The notes: generated from the sequence alone by a model not told the origin. DNA of 60,568 nt from Gluconobacter sp. P1C6_b (GCF_018811945.1 NZ_JACRVU010000016.1:1925-62492); one strand, 5' to 3'. Positions 8,983 to 16,712 are shown, counted from the stretch's first letter. Numbers and translations are program-made.

Positions 8983-9570
8983 TCAGTCCAGCATATCCGG
9001 ATCGAGCGGCTGCGGGGTGAGGGCTGAGGGCAGGTAAAGCGGGTGTTCCGGACGCCCGCTTTTGCTTAGACGCAGGGCTGTCACCCTGATGCCGTGATGA
9101 GCCAGCATGCGGGCGACTTCCGTCCCCCGCGCGCGCAGGCCTCTGGCCTGTGGGGAGCCATAAGCCAGAACCACAAGATCGGCCTGGCGGGCCATGTCCA
9201 GCAGATGGGCATCGTTGTCCGGCCCGACAGGATCGGGCACTTCGAGCAGCCGCTTCTGGTCCGTGCAGCGATAGGCAAAGCTGTTGCCTACGAACATGCC
9301 GCCATAGCCCCAGGCGCGTGCATAGCGCTGGCACTTGGCGACCGTCCGGTCATCGCCGAACTCGGTCGCGACAGACGGATTCATCATCAGCCACATGATC
9401 ATGGGACGGCTTTCGTCCCAGACACGGCGCAGGGTGTAACGGTAACAGTCCTGCGGACCGCCATAGATCGCCGTGCTGGTGATGTCATCAGCGAGCTTCA
9501 GCGGATGTGAATCGCCAACATGGTGCTGCCCGAACAGGTCCGGAACTGTGGACGGAGAACGGGTACTCAC
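8983..9570 (-). CDS. DUF1643 domain protein
   Basis: A 195-residue cytoplasmic protein with DUF1643 features: CYRYTLRRVWD, IMWLMMNPSVATEFGDDRTVAKCQRYARAWGYGGMFVGN, and a later DLVVLAYG strand. The family has no established function and is often near nucleotide or defence-related genes. The start is GTG at 9570 and overlaps the peroxiredoxin stop by four bases (GTGA), so the two are translationally coupled. Confidence 0.85.
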   Translation of the reverse strand: MSTRSPSTVPDLFGQHHVGDSHPLKLADDITSTAIYGGPQDCYRYTLRRVWDESRPMIMWLMMNPSVATEFGDDRTVAKCQRYARAWGYGGMFVGNSFAYRCTDQKRLLEVPDPVGPDNDAHLLDMARQADLVVLAYGSPQARGLRARGTEVARMLAHHGIRVTALRLSKSGRPEHPLYLPSALTPQPLDPDMLD

Positions 9571-10115
9571 GGATGCCGCTTCAGGGCCTTTACCGCGGCC
9601 AGGGCGCGCGAAACATGCTCGTCAGGAGACATGGAGGCATAGCTCATGACGATATGGCCGTCCTGCGCGATGACATAGGACGTGCGGCTTGCCATGTGGA
9701 GCAGGGGCATCTTGGCGGCATAGCTGAGGGTGATCTTACCGGTCGGATCGGCTGCGACCGGGAAAACGCTGCGGCACTCACTGACCGAGAAGCGGTTCAG
9801 CTTGTCGATCGGGTCCATGGAAATGCCGATGACGGTGGCGCCCTGTGCCTTGAAGTCCGGGATGGCATCCGCAAACTCATGGGCTTCGATCGTGCAGCCC
9901 TTGGTGAAGGCTGCCGGATAGAAATACAGGACGACGGGTCCGGTCTTGAGCGCATCCGCCAAATGATAGGTGAACTCGTGGCCGCCGAGGCTGGCAGCAG
10001 CAGAGAAATCCGGAGCGTGGGTGCCGGTTTCAAGGGCAGCATGCGCCGGAGCGGTGGTCAGGGCGCCGGCGAGGGCGACAGCGCAGAAAGCGGTCGTTGC
10101 AAAGAAGCGGCGCAT
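9567..10115 (-). CDS. exported peroxiredoxin (AhpC/TSA, BCP-like)
   Basis: A 182-residue thioredoxin-fold peroxidase with a signal peptide (MRRFFATTAFCAVALAG to AHAALET), so it probably reduces peroxides in the periplasm. The peroxidatic cysteine is C74 in FYPAAFTKGCTIEAHEF. In canonical BCP proteins a resolving cysteine sits five residues later, but here that position is histidine, so it is either 1-Cys or uses C114 (SECRSVF). DPIDKLNRFSV and the FPVAADPTG stretch fit the family. It is the first gene of a two-gene unit with the GTGA-coupled DUF1643 gene. Confidence 0.88.
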   Translation of the reverse strand: MRRFFATTAFCAVALAGALTTAPAHAALETGTHAPDFSAAASLGGHEFTYHLADALKTGPVVLYFYPAAFTKGCTIEAHEFADAIPDFKAQGATVIGISMDPIDKLNRFSVSECRSVFPVAADPTGKITLSYAAKMPLLHMASRTSYVIAQDGHIVMSYASMSPDEHVSRALAAVKALKRHP

Positions 10116-10167
10116 CGGGGTGGTGTATCCCTGTCAGAAAAGCGGGCGGAAAGGCCCGGAAAACGCA

Positions 10168-11526
10168 TCAATATGCGCCGGGCGGAACCACGACGCATGG
10201 AGAACCGTGCGACAGACGGCGACAGGCTGCAACTGCATTTTCATGCGTCAGACCGGTCAGGCGGGCGCGATAGAGATGCGAACGACCTCCCTTCACGCTC
10301 TCAACCTGCGATCGGGCTGAAGCCACCACGACGCCACCTTTGCTATGGGCTGCAGACGTGGCGATGCTTGCCTGCTTCGCATTGGCGAAGGCGCCGACCT
10401 GAATGGCCCAGTTGCCCGTTGCCGCTCTGGAGGACGTGGAGATTGCCGGAAGGGAAATGCGGGGCTGCACCCGGCTGGCTGGCATGACAGCCATGATCGG
10501 CTGAGGCTGCAGATGATGCCCGATCGGGATTTCCTGTGCCGTAACCCGGTTGTCCGCGACCTCGTCATCAGGAACGGACGCCTGCCGGACGGCGGGGCGG
10601 GTCGGTGTCGGCGTAAATCCACGCGCGGCCCAGGCTGCGCTGATGCTCGCGGGGGCCTCGGATCCTGCGGCGGATGCGACCTGGACAGGAGCCGTCTGGG
10701 GTGTCGCGGCCGGAGTGTCCGAATCTGAATCGTCAGACGATGTGTCGGCGGTTTCCCGGTGGTTCCATGCCGCACTGACGGCCTGCCGCTCGGAGGCGGA
10801 AGTTACTGGGGCTATGTCTGCCGATGGTGTGTTCTGGGCCAGCATGACCTGGGAGTTGGGATCGTGCTGGGCGACCAGAAGGTCGGCAGCTGAGCGGTTA
10901 TGCGGCGTGATGCCAGCGATATGCGGTCCGATGGCAGCCACATAGCGGCGCGTTTCGCGGGGAAGAGCGCGTCCACGGCGGAGATAGCGGTCAAGGCTTC
11001 CCGGGCCGTCGTTATAGGCCGCGAGAAAGCCGGGAGATCCGTAGATGTCATACATCTGCCGGAGATAGGCTGTCCCCGCGAGGATGTTATCGTGCGGATC
11101 GTAAGGATCTTCGCCCAGTCCGTATTGCTGGCGCATGTCGTCATAGGTCGGCGGCATGAGCTGAAGAAGGCCCATGGCGCCGGGAACCGAGGTGATGAAA
11201 TTGCCGTTATGATCGAAAAGGTGCCCGCCGGATTCCTGCTGCATGACGGCCCGGATCCAAGCTTCGGGCACATCAAAGCGGTTGGAGGCTTCCTGGATGT
11301 AAGGGCCCCAAGGGTCGCTGGGCGGGCCGGGGGGGGCATAATAGGATTTCGCGTGGGCGCGGTAATTCGCTGCTTCCTGTGAAACCGGAAGCTCCGATCC
11401 GCCGCCAATGTCAGCGTTGTTGCCGGCGCAGGCGGCGAGCAGTCCGACCAGACCAAAAGCAGCACCCGCACGGATGAGAGACAGGGTGCGGACAGTGGTC
11501 CGGAACGGAAAGACGGGTCTGGGCAT
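10168..11526 (-). CDS. lytic transglycosylase lipoprotein with C-terminal SPOR domain
   Basis: A 452-residue envelope protein. ATG at 11526 gives MPRPVFPFRTTVRTLSL and a lipobox LLAAC with acylated Cys about residue 33. The Slt/LT domain covers about residues 80-200, with catalytic Glu in AVMQQESGG (about residue 98), GAMGLLQLMPPTYDDM and AYNDGPGSLDRYL. A Pro/Ala/Ser-rich linker leads to a SPOR domain (GNWAIQVGAFANAKQASIA...YRARLTGL), which binds denuded glycan at division sites. It should cleave peptidoglycan during septation or cell separation. The lytic and septal-targeting modules are fused in one chain; RlpA-type proteins combine comparable functions with a different catalytic fold. Confidence 0.9.
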   Translation of the reverse strand: MPRPVFPFRTTVRTLSLIRAGAAFGLVGLLAACAGNNADIGGGSELPVSQEAANYRAHAKSYYAPPGPPSDPWGPYIQEASNRFDVPEAWIRAVMQQESGGHLFDHNGNFITSVPGAMGLLQLMPPTYDDMRQQYGLGEDPYDPHDNILAGTAYLRQMYDIYGSPGFLAAYNDGPGSLDRYLRRGRALPRETRRYVAAIGPHIAGITPHNRSAADLLVAQHDPNSQVMLAQNTPSADIAPVTSASERQAVSAAWNHRETADTSSDDSDSDTPAATPQTAPVQVASAAGSEAPASISAAWAARGFTPTPTRPAVRQASVPDDEVADNRVTAQEIPIGHHLQPQPIMAVMPASRVQPRISLPAISTSSRAATGNWAIQVGAFANAKQASIATSAAHSKGGVVVASARSQVESVKGGRSHLYRARLTGLTHENAVAACRRLSHGSPCVVVPPGAY

Positions 11527-11687
11527 CGGGTCTGGGCACCTGAGGAAAACTTGTCTCAATATGACAAGCATACACGGGGATTACGGCGAAACTAGGAAAA
11601 AGGGCTCTGCAGAACAGATTTTCTGACAGAGAACGGCTTGCGGAAAGGAGTGTAGCGGGGATTCATTTCCCGAATATGAACTTCCCC

Positions 11688-11731
11688 CGTCCGCCTTCTT
11701 GCCGGGGGTGGGGGGATCGGGTAGGCGGACG
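11688..11731 (+). promoter_or_regulatory. leader hairpin ending two bases before the Wzm-like start
   Basis: CGTCCGCCT (11688-11696) and AGGCGGACG (11723-11731) form a perfect 9-base stem around a G-rich loop. The 3' arm occupies the place of a ribosome binding site for the ATG at 11734, so folding could limit translation. Confidence 0.4.
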
Positions 11732-11733
11732 AT

Positions 11734-12603
11734 ATGAGTGTATCTTCTCCAGCTTCAGATGTCGCACGTAACGATGCGCCGCACAGGCAGGTCAGTCGTG
11801 ACGCTCTGCGGGGCAGTCCCGCGGCCCGGGCCTGGGCTGACTGGAAGGAAACACGGCGTCTGTGGCGGCTGGGTGTCAGGCTGGGCTGGCTCGATATCAG
11901 GCTTCGATACCGAGGGTCCGCATTGGGGCCGTTCTGGCTGACCATTACCTCTGCCCTGATGGTCGCCTCGATGGGGGTGCTCTACAGCAAACTGTTTCAC
12001 ATGCAGCTTGCGTCCTATCTGCCGTTCCTGTCGCTGTCGCTTACCCTGTGGAGCGTCGGATTCTCCAGCCTGATCCAGGAATCTTGCACATGCTTCCTTG
12101 ATGCCGAGGACATGGTGCGGTCCGTTCGGCTGCCGTTCCTGCTGTATGCGGTGCGGGTCGTGGTGCGTAATGCAATCGTCTTCGCCCATAACATCGTCGT
12201 GCCGCTTGGCGTGTTCGCCCTCTATCATCTCTGGCCGGGGATGGACGCCCTTCTCGCGATCCCCGCGCTTCTTCTGTGGGGTCTGGACGGTTTTGCCGCC
12301 TGTATGCTGTTCGGTTCGCTCTGTGCGCGTTTCCGCGATGTCGCACCGATTATCGGCGCGCTGCTGCAGATCGTGTTCTATGTCACGCCGGTCATCTGGA
12401 TGCCGCAGCAGCTCGGACCCAGGGCAGCTTACCTTCTGTACAATCCGTTCTATCCACTGCTGGAAATCGTGCGCGAGCCTCTTCTGGGACATGTGCCGTC
12501 TCTGCAGATCTGGGGCATTGCGTTGGCCACCAGCGCCGTGTTCTGGCTGATTGCCGTGCGGTCATTCATTCGGGTGCGGTCGCGCCTGGTTTTCTGGATC
12601 TGA
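11734..12603 (+). CDS. ABC-2 type polysaccharide/polyol-phosphate export permease (Wzm-like)
   Basis: A 289-residue inner-membrane permease of the Wzm/KpsM/TagG group. Helices begin after the amphipathic DIRLRYRGSALGPFWLTI, a family signature, and about six segments follow. The C-terminal VFYVTPVIWMPQQL and NPFYPLLEIVREPLLG are also typical. With the ATPase that starts 4 bases downstream it should flip an undecaprenyl-linked glycan across the inner membrane. No glycosyltransferases adjoin, so the glycan is unknown. No ribosome binding site is visible; the bases just before the ATG lie in a hairpin. Confidence 0.9.
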   Translation: MSVSSPASDVARNDAPHRQVSRDALRGSPAARAWADWKETRRLWRLGVRLGWLDIRLRYRGSALGPFWLTITSALMVASMGVLYSKLFHMQLASYLPFLSLSLTLWSVGFSSLIQESCTCFLDAEDMVRSVRLPFLLYAVRVVVRNAIVFAHNIVVPLGVFALYHLWPGMDALLAIPALLLWGLDGFAACMLFGSLCARFRDVAPIIGALLQIVFYVTPVIWMPQQLGPRAAYLLYNPFYPLLEIVREPLLGHVPSLQIWGIALATSAVFWLIAVRSFIRVRSRLVFWI

Positions 12604-12607
12604 CATC

Positions 12608-13405
12608 ATGGCTCATATCCGTCTTGAAGACCTGTCCCTGTCTTTCCCCGTACTCCACGGCGGCTCCCGTTCCCTGAAAAAGACCCTGCTGTCCCGCGCC
12701 CGAAGCACTGTGGCCGGGAAGACGGAAGCGGTCGGTGGGAGGATGCGGATGAGCGGCAATGCAACCGAGGTCGTGGAAGTCCAGGCTCTTTCCAAAGTCA
12801 GTTTCACGATTGGGGAGGGGGAAAGGGTCGGTCTCGTCGGGCATAACGGTGCGGGAAAATCGACGCTGCTACGTGTTCTGGCGGGGATTTACGAAACGGA
12901 TGATGGCATCCTGGATATCGAAGGCGATACCCATGCCCTCATTGATCCGAAAGCCGGGATGAACAGCGAGCTCACGGGGCGGGAAAACATTCAGCTCTTC
13001 GCCTGCCGGATGGGACTGAGCCGGGCAGCAACGCAGGAGCTGGAAAAGGATGTGGAGGCGTTCTCCGATCTGGGAGCATTTTTCGATCTTCCGGTGCGGC
13101 TCTATTCCTCAGGCATGTCCATCCGGCTGGGGTTCGCGCTGGCAACGGTGCCGCGCTCCCGCATCCTGCTGATGGACGAATGGTTCATGGCCGGTGACCA
13201 GAAGTTTCAGGACAAGGCCAGGGCGCGGCTGGAAGGGATGGTCGATGCGGCGGAGATCCTGGTCGTGACATCCCATGCTCTGACGGTGCTGCGTCAATGG
13301 TGCACGCGCATCATCTGGATGGAGAGCGGGGAAGTCCGCATGGATGGTCCGGCTGCGGATGTGCTGGACGCCTATGAGGCGGCAGTGGCGGCAACGCCCG
13401 TCTAG
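12608..13405 (+). CDS. ABC transporter ATPase for glycan export (Wzt/KpsT-like)
   Basis: A 265-residue nucleotide-binding subunit. Walker A GHNGAGKST (residues 78-86), signature YSSGMSIRLG (166-175) and Walker B ILLMDE (186-191) are intact, with the H-loop in VVTSHALTVL. The YSSGM signature form and the long segment before Walker A identify the polysaccharide export subclass. The C-terminal glycan-binding domain of some O-antigen Wzt proteins is missing, so it resembles KpsT/TagH or RfbE-type ATPases. It starts 4 bases after the permease stop. Confidence 0.9.
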   Translation: MAHIRLEDLSLSFPVLHGGSRSLKKTLLSRARSTVAGKTEAVGGRMRMSGNATEVVEVQALSKVSFTIGEGERVGLVGHNGAGKSTLLRVLAGIYETDDGILDIEGDTHALIDPKAGMNSELTGRENIQLFACRMGLSRAATQELEKDVEAFSDLGAFFDLPVRLYSSGMSIRLGFALATVPRSRILLMDEWFMAGDQKFQDKARARLEGMVDAAEILVVTSHALTVLRQWCTRIIWMESGEVRMDGPAADVLDAYEAAVAATPV

Positions 13406-13500
13406 GGCCATCCTGCGGCGGGTGCGGGGGTGGCGGAGTTGGTATCCGATCCCGCGTGGAGTAGGCTGCCTCCCGGTTTTGACATTCAGGGAGACAGTTC

Positions 13501-13719
13501 ATGTCTTATGCCGCCATTGACGCCGCGCGTGTCGCCAAAGCGTCCGAGTCCGCTCTGCAGACCTTATCGACCGTCAAGGAAACGTCCGAAGCGCATCAGC
13601 GCAAGACGATCATGATCGAGCGCATTCATGCCCTCGCCAAGGCTGCGGCCGAAACGAAGGACTGCAATGCCATCACGCTGACCTCCGAAGAGTTCTGGCT
13701 GATTTCCAAGAACTGGTGA
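13501..13719 (+). CDS. small helical hypothetical protein
   Basis: A 72-residue protein with a good ribosome binding site (AGGGAGAC, 8 bases upstream). The sequence is rich in Ala, Lys, Glu and Thr and predicts a long amphipathic helix (residues 4-50), then the short segment EEFWLISKNW. No signal peptide or membrane segment. No family is recognised. It stands alone between the ABC exporter and a convergent VOC gene. Confidence 0.6.
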   Translation: MSYAAIDAARVAKASESALQTLSTVKETSEAHQRKTIMIERIHALAKAAAETKDCNAITLTSEEFWLISKNW

Positions 13720-13753
13720 CGCAGCAGGCGGCGGGGCGTGCGCTCTGCCGCCC

Positions 13754-14146
13754 TCAGCCGTTATAGGAGGCAAGTTCGATCAGATTGCCGTCCGGGTCGC
13801 GGCAATAGACGGAGGTGATCGGACCCAGTGCCCCCAGGCGCGCCACCGGGCCTTCAACGATTTCCACCCCGCATTTTTCCAGATGCCGGACGATATGTTC
13901 GCTGGCGATGGCTGTCGTAAAGCACAGGTCGGACGTTCCCGGCGCGGCATCGCCCGCCGTTTCCCAGCCTTCCGAGCCTTCGGGACGCAGATTGATCTTC
14001 TGCCCGCCAAAGCTCAGTGCCACACGGTTGTTACGGCCGTATTCGTCGATATCCATTCCCAGAACACGCTGATACCAGGATGCAGACAGGGTCCGGTCCC
14101 GGACAGTCAGCACGATATGGTCAAGGCGATCGACGGTAAAGCGCAT
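13754..14146 (-). CDS. VOC/glyoxalase-superfamily protein
   Basis: A 130-residue protein spanning two beta-alpha-beta-beta-beta modules of the vicinal oxygen chelate fold. It opens with VDRLDHIVLTVRD, with the first metal-ligand His, and continues SASWYQRVLGMDI and VALSFGGQKINLRP. It closes with SVYCRDPDGNLIELASY, where Glu is the usual last metal ligand. The family includes glyoxalase I, fosfomycin resistance proteins and dioxygenases, so the substrate cannot be assigned. Confidence 0.85.
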   Translation of the reverse strand: MRFTVDRLDHIVLTVRDRTLSASWYQRVLGMDIDEYGRNNRVALSFGGQKINLRPEGSEGWETAGDAAPGTSDLCFTTAIASEHIVRHLEKCGVEIVEGPVARLGALGPITSVYCRDPDGNLIELASYNG

Positions 14147-14238
14147 GGGGATCCCTCATGAGAGCGACGTTCCGGCCAGTATAGGCCGGAAAAACACTGT
14201 CTGGCCAATCCGTTTTCGAAATCCCGCAGGGCGGATGC

Positions 14239-14814
14239 TCAGGTCGGCGGCCGCTTGCGGAATGCGGCCAGGCTGACGACTTCCGCGTCTTTCTTCACGT
14301 CTTCGGACGAAGCCGTTTCCGGCTGGACTTCAGGATGGTGGGCAGGATCGATATCGTCCGGCTCCACGGCGCCTTCGGGAATTTCGACGTCTTCATCCTC
14401 GTCCAGCGGGGAATGGCTGAAGCGCAGCGCCATGCGGATATGGGGATCGGCAAAAGCCGTGATGGCGTTCACCGGGATGCACAGGATGCTGCCGACGCCG
14501 CCGAAGGACAGGCCAACTGAAATCACGTTTTTCTCGCGGTCCAGCGCCAGATCCCAGAACTGGTGCTGAAGGACGATGGTCATCTCTTCGGGATACTGCG
14601 CCCGCAGACGGGCCGGGATGATGACATCCGGGCGGTTCGTGCGGAACGTCAGATAGAAGTGGTGGGCGCCCGGCAGGCCTTCAGCTGCGACATGCTCGAT
14701 CGCACGCAGCATGACTTCACGATAGGCGTCTTCCACCCAGTCATCATAAGGGAGAAGGCTCTCGGGAAGCTCGTGCTCGAAGCCGTCCTGGCCGTTGTGA
14801 TCGTCGTCGCTCAT
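14239..14814 (-). CDS. sspB: SspB, ClpXP adaptor for ssrA-tagged proteins
   Basis: A 191-residue protein of the alphaproteobacterial SspB family. The N-terminal half holds the tag-binding beta fold (LPYDDWVEDAYREVMLRAIEHVA, HHFYLTFRTNRPDVIIP, MTIVLQHQFWDLAL, VGLSFGGVGSILCIPVNAITAFADP). A long acidic, disordered tail leads to a short basic C-terminus, the part that docks on ClpX in known SspB proteins. It captures ssrA-tagged proteins and delivers them to ClpXP. ATG at 14814 is chosen because the upstream extension has no family similarity. It lies directly downstream of ssrA on the same strand. Confidence 0.9.
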   Translation of the reverse strand: MSDDDHNGQDGFEHELPESLLPYDDWVEDAYREVMLRAIEHVAAEGLPGAHHFYLTFRTNRPDVIIPARLRAQYPEEMTIVLQHQFWDLALDREKNVISVGLSFGGVGSILCIPVNAITAFADPHIRMALRFSHSPLDEDEDVEIPEGAVEPDDIDPAHHPEVQPETASSEDVKKDAEVVSLAAFRKRPPT

Positions 14815-14911
14815 GGTCGCAAGCCTGATGTTTCGGTCAACTTGCTCAGGGATGCGACAGACGGGCGCGGATGGCAAGCCGTCTTTGCTCTGAATGTCGT
14901 GGACATGATGA

Positions 14912-15215
14912 GGTGGGAGGGCTTCTGTTGCCCGGTGCCCTCCCGAACCGCGCTTATCGCTTATGCAGCGACAGCGAGCACCTCTGAGTTATCGTTGGCA
15001 CTTGTAAGTTTAGCCCGATGACGGTGGTACAATGCCGGGCAAAAGATAAGTCTTTACCGTGCGCGTCGAGCCTGTTTCGTCCCCACAGACCCCTTTTGCG
15101 AGGGGTTTTTCATGGTGGAGACGCCGGGCACTGCCCCCGGGTCCACAACACTTATTCCACTTACCGTTTATCGCCATAGCCGGGGACGAACCCCTTGCAC
15201 CGATGAACATAGGAG
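14912..15215 (-). ncRNA. ssrA: tmRNA, circularly permuted two-piece alphaproteobacterial type
   Basis: On the minus strand the acceptor piece comes first and ends in CGTCTCC-ACCA (3' end at 15113). A 28-base intervening segment holding an ACCCCT/AGGGGT hairpin is followed by the coding piece, which starts GGGGACGAAACAGGCTCGACG-like at 15084. GGGGACG pairs with CGTCTCC, giving the G3-U70 wobble that alanyl-tRNA synthetase requires. The tag frame follows at 14999, and a stable GGGAGGGC/GCCCTCCC stem (14915-14944) closes the coding piece. The RNA rescues stalled ribosomes. The outer ends are approximate. Confidence 0.92.
14961..14999 (-). other. tmRNA proteolysis-tag reading frame, ANDNSEVLAVAA
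   Basis: The resume codon GCC at 14999 opens the frame that encodes ANDNSEVLAVAA and stops at TAA (14961-14963). Known tags start AANDxN and end in small hydrophobics and Ala-Ala, which this matches (first Ala comes from the charged tmRNA). The C-terminal AA is the ClpX-recognised end. Confidence 0.9.
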
Positions 15216-15275
15216 TGCGCGTGTCCGGTCGCAAGGGAAAAGGCGGGGATGAAAAAAATTAAGCCTCCGGAATCG

Positions 15276-15281
15276 TGTCAA
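15276..15281 (-). promoter_or_regulatory. TTGACA -35 element for ssrA within an inverted repeat
   Basis: On the minus strand a perfect TTGACA lies upstream of the tmRNA, followed about 16 bases on by an A/T-only stretch. It overlaps the inverted repeat GTC-A-ATCCGA / TCGGAT-GAC (15277-15300), which could be an operator shared with divergent thyX. Confidence 0.45.
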
Positions 15282-15332
15282 TCCGATTCATTCGGATGAC
15301 GCCGGGCAAAAGCCCATGCTAAAGCCGCCGCC

Positions 15333-16244
15333 ATGGCACTGACATCCGAACAGCGCGCTGAAATCGAAGCGCAGCGCAGCGAACCCCAGTTGACCTCCCG
15401 TCCGACCGTGGCGGCGATGGAAAACCTGCTTTTCACACCTTTCGAGGTGCTGGATCATGGTTTCCTGCGCGTCGTCGACTATATGGGCGATGACGGTGCG
15501 GTCGTGCAGGCCGCGCGGGTGTCTTACGGTCGTGGAACCAAGAAGGTGTCCGAGGATGCGGGGCTGATCCGTTATCTGATGCGTCACCGTCACTCCACGC
15601 CGTTCGAGATGTGCGAGATCAAGTTCCATGTGAAGTTGCCCGTTTTCGTGGCGCGTCAGTGGATCCGTCATCGCATGGCAAGCGTGAACGAGTATTCGGC
15701 ACGTTATTCCATTCTGGACCGCGAGTTCTATCTGCCAGCGATGGATCAGGTCGCCGCGCAGAGCAGTTCAAACCGGCAGGGGCGGAGCGACGCCCTGGAT
15801 GCCGATACGGCGCATCAGGTTCTGGAGATCCTGCGCCGCGATGCCAGCCAGTGCTATGATGACTACGAAAGCCTTCTGAATCCTGAAGGCACGGGTCTGG
15901 CGCGTGAGCTCGCGCGGATCAACCTGACCCTGAACACGTATACGCAGTGGTACTGGAAGATCGATCTGCACAACCTGATGCACTTCCTTGCCCTGCGGGC
16001 CGACCCGCACGCGCAGTACGAAATCCGCGTCTATGCAGAAAAGATGATCGAGATTCTCAAGGCGTGGGTTCCGGCAACGGCGGCGGCCTTCGAGGAATAT
16101 CGTCTCGGCGCCTTTACGCTTTCTGCCGGTATGCTGAAGGTGGTGCGCCGCCGTCTGGCCGGTGAAACGGTCACGCAGGAAAATTCCGGTCTGACCAAGC
16201 GCGAGTGGTCGGAAATGGTGGCGGTTCTGGATGGCGCATCCTGA
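15333..16244 (+). CDS. thyX: FAD-dependent thymidylate synthase ThyX
   Basis: A 303-residue flavoenzyme making dTMP from dUMP with methylene-tetrahydrofolate and NADPH. The ThyX signature RHRxxSxNExSxR is present at residues 112-125 ([14 protein letters not shown]). The N-terminal [31 protein letters not shown] and the substrate-binding NLMHFLALR match the family. It begins about 118 bases from the tmRNA on the opposite strand, and its stop is overlapped by a small membrane protein gene. Whether the organism also has ThyA cannot be judged here. Confidence 0.95.
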   Translation: MALTSEQRAEIEAQRSEPQLTSRPTVAAMENLLFTPFEVLDHGFLRVVDYMGDDGAVVQAARVSYGRGTKKVSEDAGLIRYLMRHRHSTPFEMCEIKFHVKLPVFVARQWIRHRMASVNEYSARYSILDREFYLPAMDQVAAQSSSNRQGRSDALDADTAHQVLEILRRDASQCYDDYESLLNPEGTGLARELARINLTLNTYTQWYWKIDLHNLMHFLALRADPHAQYEIRVYAEKMIEILKAWVPATAAAFEEYRLGAFTLSAGMLKVVRRRLAGETVTQENSGLTKREWSEMVAVLDGAS

Positions 16245-16428
16245 GTCCGCTCCGGGACCAGCCGGAAACGATCTCGAACGCCTGATGCTCGCCGCAAGAG
16301 AAGCACAGGCGGCCAATCCAGTCGAAGATGTACCAGAAAGAACACCAAATCTATTTCTATGGACGGCAATAGCTATTGCGCTTGTTCTGATATCTCTGGC
16401 CATTCATTTTTTCTGGCCTGCGTCGTAA
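16231..16428 (+). CDS. 65-residue tail-anchored membrane protein overlapping thyX
   Basis: The ATG lies 14 bases inside the end of thyX, in another frame. The protein has a soluble, Ala/Pro-rich N-terminus (residues 1-40) and one C-terminal helix ([23 protein letters not shown]). The overlap implies translational coupling to thyX. No family is recognised. A weak terminator follows at 16455-16480. Confidence 0.6.
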   Translation: MAHPESAPGPAGNDLERLMLAAREAQAANPVEDVPERTPNLFLWTAIAIALVLISLAIHFFWPAS

Positions 16429-16454
16429 AATATTCAGGATTGTAAACATCAGGT

Positions 16455-16480
16455 AAAAGCAGATTTTCTCATCTGTTTTT
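16455..16480 (+). terminator. terminator after the thyX unit
   Basis: AAAA-G-CAGA pairs with TCTG-TTTT around an 8-base loop, with one bulged G and a five-T run, 27 bases after the stop of the 65-residue gene. Confidence 0.55.
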
Positions 16481-16501
16481 ATTTATGCGGGTTTTTTGAG
16501 A

Positions 16502-16712
16502 GATTCAGACCGGATTCGTGTGACTCTCATCACATCGACTGCTGATTTTTTTACGAACAGAGTTATCCACAGGGGTGGAGTCTCTCTTCAGGGCTGTTCG
16601 ATTCGGGTGAATTCTCGGGGATATGTTTCTAAGTCTCTGATTCGGTTTGATAATTTTGGCTACGAATCGTGGTCGCAATCCGGATCTCAGCACAAATCTG
16701 TCAAGAGGATTC
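16502..16712. promoter_or_regulatory. non-coding island with eight GANTC sites and a consensus DnaA box
   Basis: This AT-richer stretch lies in the 440-base gap between the thyX unit and tRNA-Thr. It has no credible gene. GANTC, the CcrM methylation site of alphaproteobacteria, occurs at 16502, 16513, 16522, 16578, 16600, 16639, 16664 and 16708. Chance predicts fewer than one in 211 bases. A perfect DnaA box, TTATCCACA, is at 16563-16571. The rest of the gap (16713-16871) holds a GCAGCCT/AGGCTGC hairpin (16778-16796) and a GCTTTTT/AAAAAGC hairpin next to the tRNA. Possible roles are a DnaA- or methylation-regulated element or an origin-like site. Confidence 0.5.

Noticed and set aside
16502-16712. 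Calling the GANTC/DnaA-box island the chromosomal origin
   Set aside because: Only one DnaA box, no parA/parB/hemE/dnaA neighbours, and no strand switch; skew cannot be computed here.
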